Assembly (NCBI RefSeq): GCF_026262505.1
Contig: NC_067203.1
Location: 3,968,001-4,032,000, forward strand
Source of the DNA: Trichomonas vaginalis G3
Taxonomy: Eukaryota > Parabasalia > Trichomonadida > Trichomonadidae
Reading direction: 5' to 3'
Length of the DNA stretch: 64,000 nucleotides
The stretch's first letter is position 1. Each line of letters begins with the position of its first letter. The position numbers were made by a program, and so were the translations under genes. Below the pieces are notes generated by a model that worked only from the letters and a program-made list of their open reading frames with translations, was not told the DNA's origin and searched no databases. This document shows positions 29,644 through 40,486 of this stretch, piece after piece.

Positions 29644-30333
29644 TTTTTTTTACATCTTAAGTGTTTGAGAATACGTTAGAAATTTGAGTTTGATATAATT
29701 AATTATATCAAATATTTCCCATTTCTTCCATAATGTTTCCCCTATACTTTATCTTGTCCAGACGACAATAATACATCCAATTTTTTCATAGGATTTGTAA
29801 AAAAAACTGAGTTAAAAAAGAGACTTTTTAAAAATAAAAGATAATATAGAATTTCAGCCTGCTAAATAGGCAATCTTATGAGTGTAGGGTTGGCCCAAGT
29901 TATAAAATCGGGCGAATCTAGGATAATATTTATGAAATACAATCCGAATAAGCTTCATCCCATTTTACTGTTATCGCCTAGTGAATGTACCTTTGGTGAG
30001 AGACAGGTTTAGGGATAAAAAAATTTGCTGAGTGGACTCGCAATTCAAACACAGTGTCAAATTTAGGAATACGGGTGTGCAGAGACACAGAAATTAAAAC
30101 CTTAAACCAACGAAACCGAAGAATTAAAATTATTCTGAGATGAAGTTCCGGAAAATTTTTAAATTTTAGGAAGCCAATTTTAGAAATTCATAAATTTATT
30201 TTGAAAAAAAAATCAAGTGGCCACGCATCATAAATATAGCTATATGAATTCAATCTCAAATGATATGTAATGTTTAAGGAAATGGTGCAATTATATTGCA
30301 CAGAAATATTCGATGTACAAAGGAAATATGTTA
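29644..30333. other. intergenic, nothing recognised
   Basis: AT-rich spacer after the beta-helix fragment. A slightly GC-richer patch at about 29,880-30,060 (AGGGTTGGCCCAAG and neighbours) has no frame or RNA fold that I can support. Confidence 0.3.
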
Positions 30334-31526
30334 TTATATTATTAGAAAGAAAAAGTAAATTGAATATGAAAGAAAGTTTTGAATTTTGAAACATGAAAAA
30401 CTTTCAAAGCAAATTGGTGTTCGTGATGGTGTCATGATTGGTGTTCGAGCTGGAAGGCATCCACTCAATGTTCTAGAGAATGCATTAAAGCCGAGAAATG
30501 TGCCATAATTATATAGACTTGAAACAAACAGAGTAGGCATCCCAACAGCTTGACAATCAAGTTCATGATCACCACAATATTCGATATAATCAATACGAGC
30601 CGATATGAAAATAGAATTTCCAACAGATCTAACAGAGGCAGGGATAATTAATTTTTTAATTGAGCCATGGGCACAGAGAGAATTCGAAATAGATTGTAAT
30701 GTATCCGGCAAAGTCAATTTATCAATATTGCATTCATTGAATATTTCAGGTGGAAGATTTGTCACAATTGTATTTGATAAGTCAATTTCCTTCAAATTTA
30801 GGCAATATCAAAACATTGAATTCCCGAGCGTTTCTAAACGAGCTTCGACTTTATAATATGAAAACAAACATCCTGAAAAAGCAGAGCTGTAATACTCACC
30901 TTGCTTGGTTGTTGGAGAAAGCTGACCAGTGAAATTCGATGGAACTCTGTAAACTTTTTGAAAATCACTGCTATACAAAACACCATCATAAACTACGAAG
31001 TTTGGGGAATTACTCTCAATAACAGTTAAATTTTTCAGACCTATGAAACAATAGGGTTTAAATTCCTTCAAAGATCTTGGAATAATGATTTTTCTTAAAG
31101 GGGTGAATGATAAAAATTCATAACCAAAGACCTCTAAGGAATCGGGAAGTAATACTTCTTCTAATAAAGATGAAATGAAAACAGAATCACCAATAGAATT
31201 CGTTAGTTTTGTATTGGACAAATTTGCAAATTTTATATTTGAATATAAGCGCATTTGCCTAAACTAATAAGTTCTGATCCTAGGGTAATTGATTCGATCT
31301 TTGAGGATGAAAATGAATAGTCACCAATAGAAATGATGGTGTCTGGAAGAGTGATATTGGTGATGTTGCACCGATAGAATGCATACGAAGATATACGAAC
31401 AACAGGTTGATCATCGTGCCTGTCAATAATGAGATTACCACTGAAGTTAGGATCAATTGCCGGATCTTTCCCGTTTCCAACACAAATCTCATTATTGATA
31501 ATATAATATGATACTTCGGATATCAT
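30334..31526 (-). pseudogene. BspA-like gene, two frameshifts
   Basis: Three consecutive frames (31526-31233, 31254-30808, 30795-30334) together cover a full BspA-like gene of about 395 codons. It starts MISEVSYYIINNEICVGNGK, passes through LRR_5 repeats (YAFYRCNITNITLPDTI; FEVFGYEFLS; LPPEIFNECNIDKLTLPDTL) and ends in a Thr/Pro spacer and a hydrophobic tail (FLSYSIYFFFLII) that could anchor it in the membrane. The frame changes near 31,245 and 30,800. This copy has a normal ATG, unlike the three copies in the left array. Recently inactivated member, or two sequencing indels. Confidence 0.75.
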
Positions 31527-31694
31527 TCAAGATTACAAATTAAGTAAGTCTCTATGTTTAATTACATATTTTGACTATGAATGATTTTAAATTTAGATCA
31601 AGATTTATGTTATATAAAATCGAAAAACTATGTATGATAGCTGAAAATAAAAAATACATCGTCTTATCTCGAATTTTTAGGTTGCTTATGATAT

Positions 31695-32306
31695 ATGAAG
31701 ATGAGCAGGAAATTTTTTCCAAGAATAGAACTGTCACCTTTTTTAAAAAAATCAAAAATGAGTAAATTATTTTCAGAACAAAGCATGGATAGCTTGAATA
31801 GCAAACCTTTCGACGATGCGAGCTTTAATAACGAAATTCTTGTTAAAGACCTCAAAGATATCAACCAAAAAATCGAAAATTTGAAATCTGAACTAAAACT
31901 CAAGAATAATAAAGGAAGTCATCAAGTAATCAAGCGCCAGCTTGTTCAATTACTTCGTCAGAAGAAAGAAATTGAGCTTCAAATCAATGTTTTCGAAAGT
32001 AAACAACTCTCGAAGTCATTAGTTTCCTATCAACAGCCTGACAGCCACAAATTCAGCAGTGCAAATAACAGTGCAACAAGTTCTAATTCCAATTCATATA
32101 AATCACCGCTACTTCACCACAGCAATTCATCATTTACTATTCATTATGGAAATTCTCCTGAAATAGTCAACATTTTAGAAACTATTTCTGACGCGTTATC
32201 AGGTGATTTTGTTCCAACGGAAAACGAAAATCTCCAAAATGAATACGGCATTTTATTAAAAGAGTTTACAACAAACCCTATTTCCTTAGAATCCTTCTTT
32301 AATTAA
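31695..32306 (+). CDS. small coiled-coil protein, about 180-203 aa
   Basis: Open frame of 203 codons; the ATG at 31695 and a later one at 31758 (MSKLFSEQ) are both possible. A coiled coil covers about 45-100 (LKDINQKIENLKSELKL...VQLLRQKKEIELQINV), then a Ser/Asn-rich disordered part, then a short acidic helical C-terminus. No known family. Its last 26 codons and trailer are duplicated, diverged, just downstream. Gene-like composition supports it. Confidence 0.6.
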   Translation: MKMSRKFFPRIELSPFLKKSKMSKLFSEQSMDSLNSKPFDDASFNNEILVKDLKDINQKIENLKSELKLKNNKGSHQVIKRQLVQLLRQKKEIELQINVFESKQLSKSLVSYQQPDSHKFSSANNSATSSNSNSYKSPLLHHSNSSFTIHYGNSPEIVNILETISDALSGDFVPTENENLQNEYGILLKEFTTNPISLESFFN

Positions 32307-32378
32307 CTCATACACTTGATTTTGTTTGTTTTATTATTTTGACTAAATTTTAGTTGATATTCTTAAATACTGTATTCT

Positions 32379-32452
32379 ATTAAAAGAATTCACAACGAAA
32401 CATATCTCCTTAGAGTCCTTCTTTAATTAGCTCATACTATTTGATTAGGTTT
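32379..32452 (+). repeat. tandem duplicate of the preceding gene's 3' end
   Basis: About 75 bp repeat the tail of the coiled-coil gene (TATTAAAAGA...TCCTTCTTTAATTA...CTCATAC at 32,253-32,330) with some 10-15% differences. The copy lies next to the Polinton insertion site but predates it, since the element is younger. Confidence 0.7.
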
Positions 32453-32459
32453 GTTTGGT

Positions 32460-32465
32460 ATTCAA
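32460..32465. repeat. Polinton target-site duplication, left
   Basis: ATTCAA directly before the terminal AGTAGTTATG; the same six bases follow the right terminus at 50,106-50,111. Six-base duplications are typical of Polintons. Confidence 0.9.
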
Positions 32466-32973
32466 AGTAGTTATGTTGAAGGGTTGTGTGACTTTTTTTG
32501 TTACATCTATATATAGACGATGCATTAAAATATATTTATTTATAAATCATTAAAAAATTAACATTAATTTTAAAATAATTTATTTTTTTATCTTTTATAA
32601 AAGAAGCTATATATAGATGATGTCAGATATTCCGCGATTAATTAAACATCATTTAAATCCTGAATGGGTTAAACTTCAATTTAAAAATGAAGATTGTGAA
32701 TTATTAAATGAATATGAAAGCCAAAATAAGCTAATGAGGTATAAATATAATGATAAAGAATATTTAATTTCATGGAATCAATGGAGTCATAATCAAAGAC
32801 CTCATAAACGAGAAGAAGAAATTGAAAATAATGAAATGGAAATCATTGATGACATTAAAGAGGATGGAATTCCTAAATTTTGTAGAAAAACCTTTAGAAC
32901 TAAGTTAGGAGCATATAAACGTAGAGTATTAAATCCTGAATACATAAAACATTTATTTAAAAAGGAAGACTGC
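32466..32973. repeat. Polinton left terminal inverted repeat, 508 bp
   Basis: Matches the reverse complement of 49,598-50,105 with equal length. It contains the 5' part of the TIR-resident protein gene. The match ends at GACTGC, where the left side switches into the inverted copy of the polymerase tail. Confidence 0.9.
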
Positions 32974-33153
32974 ATTAACAGGAGCACACGCTAAGGCTGT
33001 ATGTTGTGAAAATGGATGTTGTATGCCATTTATTTAAAATTTTATTCTTAATGAAATGCCACAGAAGAGACAAAAGGAACCGTTAATGATGGTTTTGATA
33101 CTATGATTCAAAGAGGTGGGCACCCTTAAAACATTGATTTTATTTTTATATAA

Positions 33154-34670
33154 ATGGATAACACAGATTTAAAAAATTTAATTGATGATTTAGTATTTAA
33201 TCAAAATTTTCTTAATTATTATGATTTAAAAGCATATCTCCAAAAACATAATAATAATATAACGGGTGATGATATGGAATATTATTATCCATATATTAAA
33301 AATGAAATTTTGAAATATCATGATAAAATAATTTCTAAAATTAAAGACAAAATTAAAAATAATGAATATTCAAAGGGAAAAACTAAATCACAACTTAAAC
33401 AATTGAAAGATTTCAAAAATAAAGTATTAACAGAAGAAGATATTGATGAATTATATAATTTATATAATCCTGAGCCGCAAAAAACAAAGGAACAACAGCT
33501 AAAGGAACAAAACACCCAGGTCCTTCAGACCATAAATGATGCACAAGCTTTAATTTATGATTCATTAGTTAAACCATATTCAGCCCGACTTTTAAATGAA
33601 GATCAACTTTTGGAATTCATCCTTCAACATAAACTCGAAGCGGGAAAGTATATCAAACCTTTATATACAGCATATTTAAAACAAATGAATAGAATACATC
33701 CAGAATTAATGAAGGGGGGAATGAAAGCCAAAATCAAAGCAGATAAAATTAAACCACTTGCAACACCAAAACCTCCAACGACAGTACCACCTCCTCCTTC
33801 AGTTAATCCTTCATCATTCACTTTATTATATCCATTTCAAACATTAAAGAAGCAAAAAGATTTTAAAAAGGATTTCAAGATATTAAATAAACCAATTGAC
33901 CCGAAAATTCAACCGTTAAAGGAAAAATTTAGTCGCCCTTCATTTGCTCCATATCCATATTCATACGAAATCGATCATCTGGAATATTCAAAAGGAAACG
34001 TTACTTATTTATTTGCCATTAACATTAACACTAGATATTTATATTGCATTCCAGTGAAAGGGAAAACAAACAGGAAACAAGAAGAGCTATACAATACTTA
34101 CTAGATCATGAAAGAGTAGATAATATCAGGGGTTGATGGTGATAAAGGATTTCAGGCAGCTATGACTCATTATTTCCCACAAATTAATTTTTACTTCTCA
34201 TCCTCTCCATATACGTTTCATAATAAAATAGTTGATGCAGTAATGAGAACTCTTAGAGATGCGTTAGGGTTAACGTCAGATATACTGGATGGAAATCATG
34301 ACTCCATCATACAACAGTTAGTATATTATTACAATAATACATGGCATAGAACTATAAACATGAAACCAGTGAAAATGAAAAATGATATTTCAAAAGAATG
34401 GGAATATATTAGAAAGCAAATGGAAAGTTGAATGATGTTAAACGTGAACAAATTAATTCGGGGCTCATGAATTTTAAACAAGGGGATAAAGTTTTGATTC
34501 ATCTCGATTATGGAAAAACTGATAAATCAATGACAAAAAGAAGACGAAGATTTGACACAATAGCTGAATTTGTTAGATATATTAACGGCAATGCATTAGT
34601 TGAAGTTGACAATAAATTAATAGAAATTCCGATTTATTTTATTACTCCATTATATTTAAATAATATTTAA
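33154..34670 (+). pseudogene. second, broken copy of Polinton integrase
   Basis: Inverted duplicate of the integrase at 40,487-42,007, nearly identical in sequence. It is broken in a few places and is best treated as a fossil copy produced by the arm duplication. Confidence 0.85.
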
Positions 34671-34689
34671 TTTTTTTATTTCGTAAGAA

Positions 34690-34962
34690 ATGAGTGACAA
34701 CAAAGCAGCCAAGAGTCCAGACAATGAATATAAAAAGAAACTAAACAGAATTAAATCAAAAATATGCTATTATAAAAAGAAGCCACAATGTGGTGGGGTT
34801 GAAAACGATAAAGAGAAGAAGGAAATAATCGAAAAATTAGAAACTTACCGTTCAATCCTTAAACTGAGTGAAGCAAAAATAAAAGAATTTAATAGAATAA
34901 ATAAATTGATTGGAAGAGATGAATTTAATAAAGATGAATTTTTAAACTCAATCCAAATTTAA
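34690..34962 (+). CDS. Polinton small basic protein, copy A, 90 aa
   Basis: Identical in protein sequence to the frame at 40,194-40,466 in the other arm. Lys-rich, helical, with one short Cys pair (KICYYKKKPQC). Function unknown. It lies between integrase and the tandem array in both arms. Confidence 0.6.
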   Translation: MSDNKAAKSPDNEYKKKLNRIKSKICYYKKKPQCGGVENDKEKKEIIEKLETYRSILKLSEAKIKEFNRINKLIGRDEFNKDEFLNSIQI

Positions 34963-34976
34963 TTTTTATTCCTCTT

Positions 34977-35563
34977 TGACAACATCATGGGTTATTCGAT
35001 AATTAATTATTTTTGAAGAACTGAAGGTCACCAGGTCACCAGGTCACCAGGTCATTTCACTTCTCTGAAAAAATGTGACAACATGACATTTTGACAACAT
35101 CATGGGTTATTCGATAATTAATTATTTTTGAAGAACTGAAGGGTCACCAGGTCACCAGGTCACCAGGTCATTTCACTTCTCTGAAAAAATGTGACAACAT
35201 GACATTTTGACAACATCATGGGTTATTCGATAATTAATTATTTTTGAAGAACTGAAGGGGTCACCAGGTCACCAGGTCACCAGGTCATTTCACTTCTCTG
35301 AAAAAATGTGACAACATGACATTTTGACAACATCATGGGTTATTCGATAATTAATTATTTTTGAAGAACTGAAGGGGTCACCAGGTCACCAGGTCATTTC
35401 ACTTCTCTGAAAAAATGTGACAACATGACATTTTGACAACATCATGGGTTATTCGATAATTAATTATTTTTGAAGAACTGAAGGGGTCACCAGGTCACCA
35501 GGTCACCAGGTCATTTCACTTCTCTGAAAAAATGTGACAACATGACATTTTGACAACATCACA
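34977..35563. repeat. tandem array, five units of about 109-117 bp
   Basis: Units start at about 34,986, 35,101, 35,218, 35,334 and 35,443. Each has AATAATTAATTAT-like palindrome sequence, two or three GGTCACCA 8-mers and several TGTCA/TGACA words. Same unit, inverted, as the larger array at 37,976-40,178. Confidence 0.95.
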
Positions 35564-35595
35564 GGATTAATGCAAAAATAAATTCAAATCATACT

Positions 35596-37530
35596 TTATA
35601 AAGCTTCATTCACAGGTATTTCATCGTCAGTAAATGATTCCTCATTATCGTTTGGTTCAATTTGTTTATATAATCCTTTCATTTCTTCTTTCAAAACATA
35701 ATACCATGTTTGTTTACCATCTATTTTTCTTTGTTTCCTTTCACATTTATCCTTAATGCTCATTTGAAAGTTTTTGTCTTTCATGTCTGATGGTTTGCAG
35801 AATAGAGCATTTTTACACGTCATACCTGCACATAATTCATCATAATGTGTATTTATCCATTCATCTAAAGGATTTGTTGATAATTCAATTAAATCTTGTT
35901 TGGCTTCAGTCATCGGAATGATTCGTACATTAAATGATGAAAGGTCATATTGCATAAAATATGTTAAAAGGTTATCATAAAATTCCTTTGTGCATGAATC
36001 CATTAAATTCTTGAAGTAATCAAATTGACCCTTGAATTTACCATTAACTCTTAAAACTACGTATCTTCTGTCTCCAACTTCAATTTTGACAGGGTAAACG
36101 TTATTAGTTACGAAAATGAAGTTTGCAACATTCTGAGCAGTTCTTCTGGGTTGATTCTTTTCATTAATTCTAATCTCATTATCCGTAATAATTGATTTCA
36201 AAGCGTTGAAGTTTGCGAGTCTGTCTTCACCAACATTCTTGAGTTCATTAAGTACAAGAAACATTTTATTCTCAACTACTGAGTTGAAATTACCCGTTAG
36301 CTCACTTATTTCAGTAATGTTTTTGCATGAATAACCAGCGAGAAGTTCAGAAATAATGTCTGTAAATCTGTTTTTACCCGTTCCCTGAAGTCCTTTCAAA
36401 ATAATTGCTGTTTCATTCTTGATTCCAGGATGTTGAATCATTGATGCAATCCAACCGAGAAGGTATTTATACACTTCATCGTTATTATCACAAATGGCTT
36501 CTTTAATGAAATTCATAAACATCTCAATTTTTGAGTAATCTGGTTTTTCGAGAATGTTGTATTTATAACCTTGAAACGTTGAGAAAACATCTGGGGAATC
36601 AGATTTAAAGCAAACACCCTTAACGGTTAATGAAGACAATTGATTTAATAGTACATCCCATGCTGTTATGGTTTTACCTTCTTCTTTAAATAATTTAATC
36701 ATTTTGAGTGACTCTTTCATGTTTGACTGAAGAACGAATGATATTTGATTCATTTTGTCGTGTATGTTGTAATCCTTTTGAATGAAATATTTATTTCCAC
36801 AATCTACAAAACGGATTACACGTGATAAATCCTCAATTACTTCAGAACTGTTTTTATACTGATGATTTTCAGCCTTGCGTCTAATATCTGTTATCAAAAA
36901 CGAGTCATCAAGTTTGATATCAAATGTTATTTTTGGCTTACGTAATAAAGGCAAAACATATTCATCATAATATTCCTTTTGATATAGTTTTAGAATCTTC
37001 ACCAAAACAAATGGAGAAGTCATTAAATGTGCATATCTACTACGTGCTTTTTCAAAATTACTTTTTGCATTTTCTGTTAAACTGCAGAAGTTATAAACGT
37101 TATCGTATGCTTCATTAATTAAATGATTAGGTAACGAATTAATTGCTTGAAACAGTGTGAATAATGTTATTTCTTTTTCTAAATTCATGTTTCCACCATC
37201 ATTATGTACTTCAAAATCACAGATGCCATCAACTATGCTCTGAGCTAGTTTATCGTCAATGTTTACATCTTTGTTTTCATTCATTATACTCTTTATTTCT
37301 TCGTTCTTCTGTTCAACTCTTACCTTAATATTCAAATCATTTAATATATCATTCACTGTTCTAGTTAATGTTGAATCATAACTTCCACGAATGAATGAGT
37401 ATGTATTGATTGGTTCTGTTGCATTCTTTCGAACTCTTGAATCAGCCATAACCACTAAAGAACGTTTTGAATCATCCATAGAAGTCATTATGTCAATATC
37501 ATAATCATTGCAGGAATAACATTTAATCAT
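35596..37530 (-). CDS. SF3-type helicase of the Polinton (D5-like)
   Basis: 644 codons. The C-terminal half is a superfamily 3 helicase: Walker A GLQGTGKN at about 380-387, Walker B region MFLVLNEL at 423-430, sensor-like FIFVTNN at 471-477 and DRR at 487-489. The segment before it (residues 300-375, with GYKYNILEKPDY and LLGWIASMIQHP) matches the D5-like/DUF5906 helicase layout of large DNA viruses and virus-like elements. The N-terminal third is unassigned. It lies in the unique loop between the two inverted arms, slightly overlapping the primase-like frame upstream. Predicted role: replicative helicase of the element. Confidence 0.8.
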   Translation of the reverse strand: MIKCYSCNDYDIDIMTSMDDSKRSLVVMADSRVRKNATEPINTYSFIRGSYDSTLTRTVNDILNDLNIKVRVEQKNEEIKSIMNENKDVNIDDKLAQSIVDGICDFEVHNDGGNMNLEKEITLFTLFQAINSLPNHLINEAYDNVYNFCSLTENAKSNFEKARSRYAHLMTSPFVLVKILKLYQKEYYDEYVLPLLRKPKITFDIKLDDSFLITDIRRKAENHQYKNSSEVIEDLSRVIRFVDCGNKYFIQKDYNIHDKMNQISFVLQSNMKESLKMIKLFKEEGKTITAWDVLLNQLSSLTVKGVCFKSDSPDVFSTFQGYKYNILEKPDYSKIEMFMNFIKEAICDNNDEVYKYLLGWIASMIQHPGIKNETAIILKGLQGTGKNRFTDIISELLAGYSCKNITEISELTGNFNSVVENKMFLVLNELKNVGEDRLANFNALKSIITDNEIRINEKNQPRRTAQNVANFIFVTNNVYPVKIEVGDRRYVVLRVNGKFKGQFDYFKNLMDSCTKEFYDNLLTYFMQYDLSSFNVRIIPMTEAKQDLIELSTNPLDEWINTHYDELCAGMTCKNALFCKPSDMKDKNFQMSIKDKCERKQRKIDGKQTWYYVLKEEMKGLYKQIEPNDNEESFTDDEIPVNEAL

Positions 37531-37907
37531 TCTGTTCGAAACTGCATAAAGAAATTAGTGTTGCAATAAATGTGAAGACCTCCTGAAGCGGTTTTAACGA
37601 TAACATCTTTATCCGAAAGTTTTGATAAAATGTCTTTTCTAACTGTTTCTTTAAGTTCATCATTGTATGATTTATTGATATCAACATCTATAATCGTTAA
37701 ATTTGAAATTTTATTTACTAATAAAGCTGTACCAGTTTTCCTTCCTCTTCCTCCATCATGTTTGAGGTAGTTATGTAAATCAATCTTGTTTTCACCAATT
37801 CTTTCGTTGAGGGTTTTAGTTTCTGCCACAACTAATTCCTCAGCTAATGAATCAATAACTTTTTCATCAGAAACGATATAGTTGATGTTGTTGTTTGTTG
37901 CTGTCAT
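37527..37907 (-). CDS. primase-polymerase-like N-terminal protein
   Basis: 126 codons. TIIDVDINKSYND and VKTASGGLHIYCN match the catalytic strand and SGG-x-H motif of archaeo-eukaryotic (AEP) primase-polymerase domains that usually precede D5-like helicases. It is short for a complete AEP domain, so it represents only part of one. Located directly upstream of the SF3 helicase on the same strand. Confidence 0.6.
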   Translation of the reverse strand: MTATNNNINYIVSDEKVIDSLAEELVVAETKTLNERIGENKIDLHNYLKHDGGRGRKTGTALLVNKISNLTIIDVDINKSYNDELKETVRKDILSKLSDKDVIVKTASGGLHIYCNTNFFMQFRTE

Positions 37908-37975
37908 TTAGATAGGAATAAAAAAATAAAAATAATTTTAAAACTAACTTTATTTTTGGACTGCATCAAATTTTC

Positions 37976-40178
37976 TGTGATGTTGTCAAAATGTCATGTT
38001 GTCACATTTTTTCAGAGAAGTGAAATGACCTGGTGACCTGGTGACCTGGTGACCCCTTCAGTTCTTCAAAAATAATTAATTATCGAATAACCCATGATGT
38101 TGTCAAAATGTCATGTTGTCACATTTTTTCAGAGAAGTGAAATGACCTGGTGACCTGGTGACCCCTTCAGTTCTTCAAAAATAATTAATTATCGAATAAC
38201 CCATGATGTTGTCAAAATGTCATGTTGTCACATTTTTTCAGAGAAGTGAAATGACCTGGTGACCTGGTGACCTGGTGACCCCTTCAGTTCTTCAAAAATA
38301 ATTAATTATCGAATAACCCATGATGTTGTCAAAATGTCATGTTGTCACATTTTTTCAGAGAAGTGAAATGACCTGGTGACCTGGTGACCTGGTGACCCCT
38401 TCAGTTCTTCAAAAATAATTAATTATCGAATAACCCATGATGTTGTCAAAATGTCATGTTGTCACATTTTTTCAGAGAAGTGAAATGACCTGGTGACCTG
38501 GTGACCTGGTGACCCCTTCAGTTCTTCAAAAATAATTAATTATCGAATAACCCATGATGTTGTCAAAATGTCATGTTGTCACATTTTTTCAGAGAAGTGA
38601 AATGACCTGGTGACCTGGTGACCTGGTGACCCCTTCAGTTCTTCAAAAATAATTAATTATCGAATAACCCATGATGTTGTCAAAATGTCATGTTGTCACA
38701 TTTTTTCAGAGAAGTGAAATGACCTGGTGACCTGGTGACCTGGTGACCCCTTCAGTTCTTCAAAAATAATTAATTATCGAATAACCCATGATGTTGTCAA
38801 AATGTCATGTTGTCACATTTTTTCAGAGAAGTGAAATGACCTGGTGACCTGGTGACCTGGTGACCCCTTCAGTTCTTCAAAAATAATTAATTATCGAATA
38901 ACCCATGATGTTGTCAAAATGTCATGTTGTCACATTTTTTCAGAGAAGTGAAATGACCTGGTGACCTGGTGACCCCTTCAGTTCTTCAAAAATAATTAAT
39001 TATCGAATAACCCATGATGTTGTCAAAATGTCATGTTGTCACATTTTTTCAGAGAAGTGAAATGACCTGGTGACCTGGTGACCTGGTGACCCCTTCAGTT
39101 CTTCAAAAATAATTAATTATCGAATAACCCATGATGTTGTCAAAATGTCATGTTGTCACATTTTTTCAGAGAAGTGAAATGACCTGGTGACCTGGTGACC
39201 CCTTCAGTTCTTCAAAAATAATTAATTATCGAATAACCCATGATGTTGTCAAAATGTCATGTTGTCACATTTTTTCAGAGAAGTGAAATGACCTGGTGAC
39301 CTGGTGACCTGGTGACCCCTTCAGTTCTTCAAAAATAATTAATTATCGAATAACCCATGATGTTGTCAAAATGTCATGTTGTCACATTTTTTCAGAGAAG
39401 TGAAATGACCTGGTGACCTGGTGACCTGGTGACCCCTTCAGTTCTTCAAAAATAATTAATTATCGAATAACCCATGATGTTGTCAAAATGTCATGTTGTC
39501 ACATTTTTTCAGAGAAGTGAAATGACCTGGTGACCTGGTGACCTGGTGACCCCTTCAGTTCTTCAAAAATAATTAATTATCGAATAACCCATGATGTTGT
39601 CAAAATGTCATGTTGTCACATTTTTTCAGAGAAGTGAAATGACCTGGTGACCTGGTGACCTGGTGACCCCTTCAGTTCTTCAAAAATAATTAATTATCGA
39701 ATAACCCATGATGTTGTCAAAATGTCATGTTGTCACATTTTTTCAGAGAAGTGAAATGACCTGGTGACCTGGTGACCCCTTCAGTTCTTCAAAAATAATT
39801 AATTATCGAATAACCCATGATGTTGTCAAAATGTCATGTTGTCACATTTTTTCAGAGAAGTGAAATGACCTGGTGACCTGGTGACCTGGTGACCCCTTCA
39901 GTTCTTCAAAAATAATTAATTATCGAATAACCCATGATGTTGTCAAAATGTCATGTTGTCACATTTTTTCAGAGAAGTGAAATGACCTGGTGACCTGGTG
40001 ACCTGGTGACCCCTTCAGTTCTTCAAAAATAATTAATTATCGAATAACCCATGATGTTGTCAAAATGTCATGTTGTCACATTTTTTCAGAGAAGTGAAAT
40101 GACCTGGTGACCTGGTGACCTGGTGACCCCTTCAGTTCTTCAAAAATAATTAATTATCGAATAACCCATGATGTTGTC
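37976..40178. repeat. tandem array, about 19 units of 109 or 117 bp
   Basis: The unit start CCCATGATGTTGTC recurs about every 117 bp, or 109 bp when one GACCTGGT 8-mer is missing. Units are almost identical, implying recent expansion. Dense TGTCA/TGACC words and an AATTAATTAT palindrome give it the look of iterons. The inverted five-unit array lies in the other arm. Confidence 0.95.
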
Positions 40179-40193
40179 AAAGAGGAATAAAAA

Positions 40194-40466
40194 TTAAATT
40201 TGGATTGAGTTTAAAAATTCATCTTTATTAAATTCATCTCTTCCAATCAATTTATTTATTCTATTAAATTCTTTTATTTTTGCTTCACTCAGTTTAAGGA
40301 TTGAACGGTAAGTTTCTAATTTTTCGATTATTTCCTTCTTCTCTTTATCGTTTTCAACCCCACCACATTGTGGCTTCTTTTTATAATAGCATATTTTTGA
40401 TTTAATTCTGTTTAGTTTCTTTTTATATTCATTGTCTGGACTCTTGGCTGCTTTGTTGTCACTCAT
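40194..40466 (-). CDS. Polinton small basic protein, copy B, 90 aa
   Basis: Same protein as at 34,690-34,962. Starts 20 bases after the end of the integrase gene on the same strand, so the two may be co-transcribed. No known domain; Lys-rich helices suggest nucleic-acid binding. Confidence 0.65.
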   Translation of the reverse strand: MSDNKAAKSPDNEYKKKLNRIKSKICYYKKKPQCGGVENDKEKKEIIEKLETYRSILKLSEAKIKEFNRINKLIGRDEFNKDEFLNSIQI

Positions 40467-40486
40467 TTCTTACGAAATAAAAAAAA

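Larger units (their letters stand above)
32968..35563. repeat. left arm of internal inverted duplication
   Basis: Carries, in plus orientation, the polymerase tail, integrase, 90-residue gene and a five-unit tandem array, mirrored at 37,976-42,193. The arm joins the TIR at a 6 bp word, GACTGC, present in both parent sequences. Confidence 0.9.

Noticed and set aside
34977-40178. Regular repeats suggesting a CRISPR array
   Set aside because: Units are continuous tandem copies without unique spacers, in a eukaryotic Polinton.
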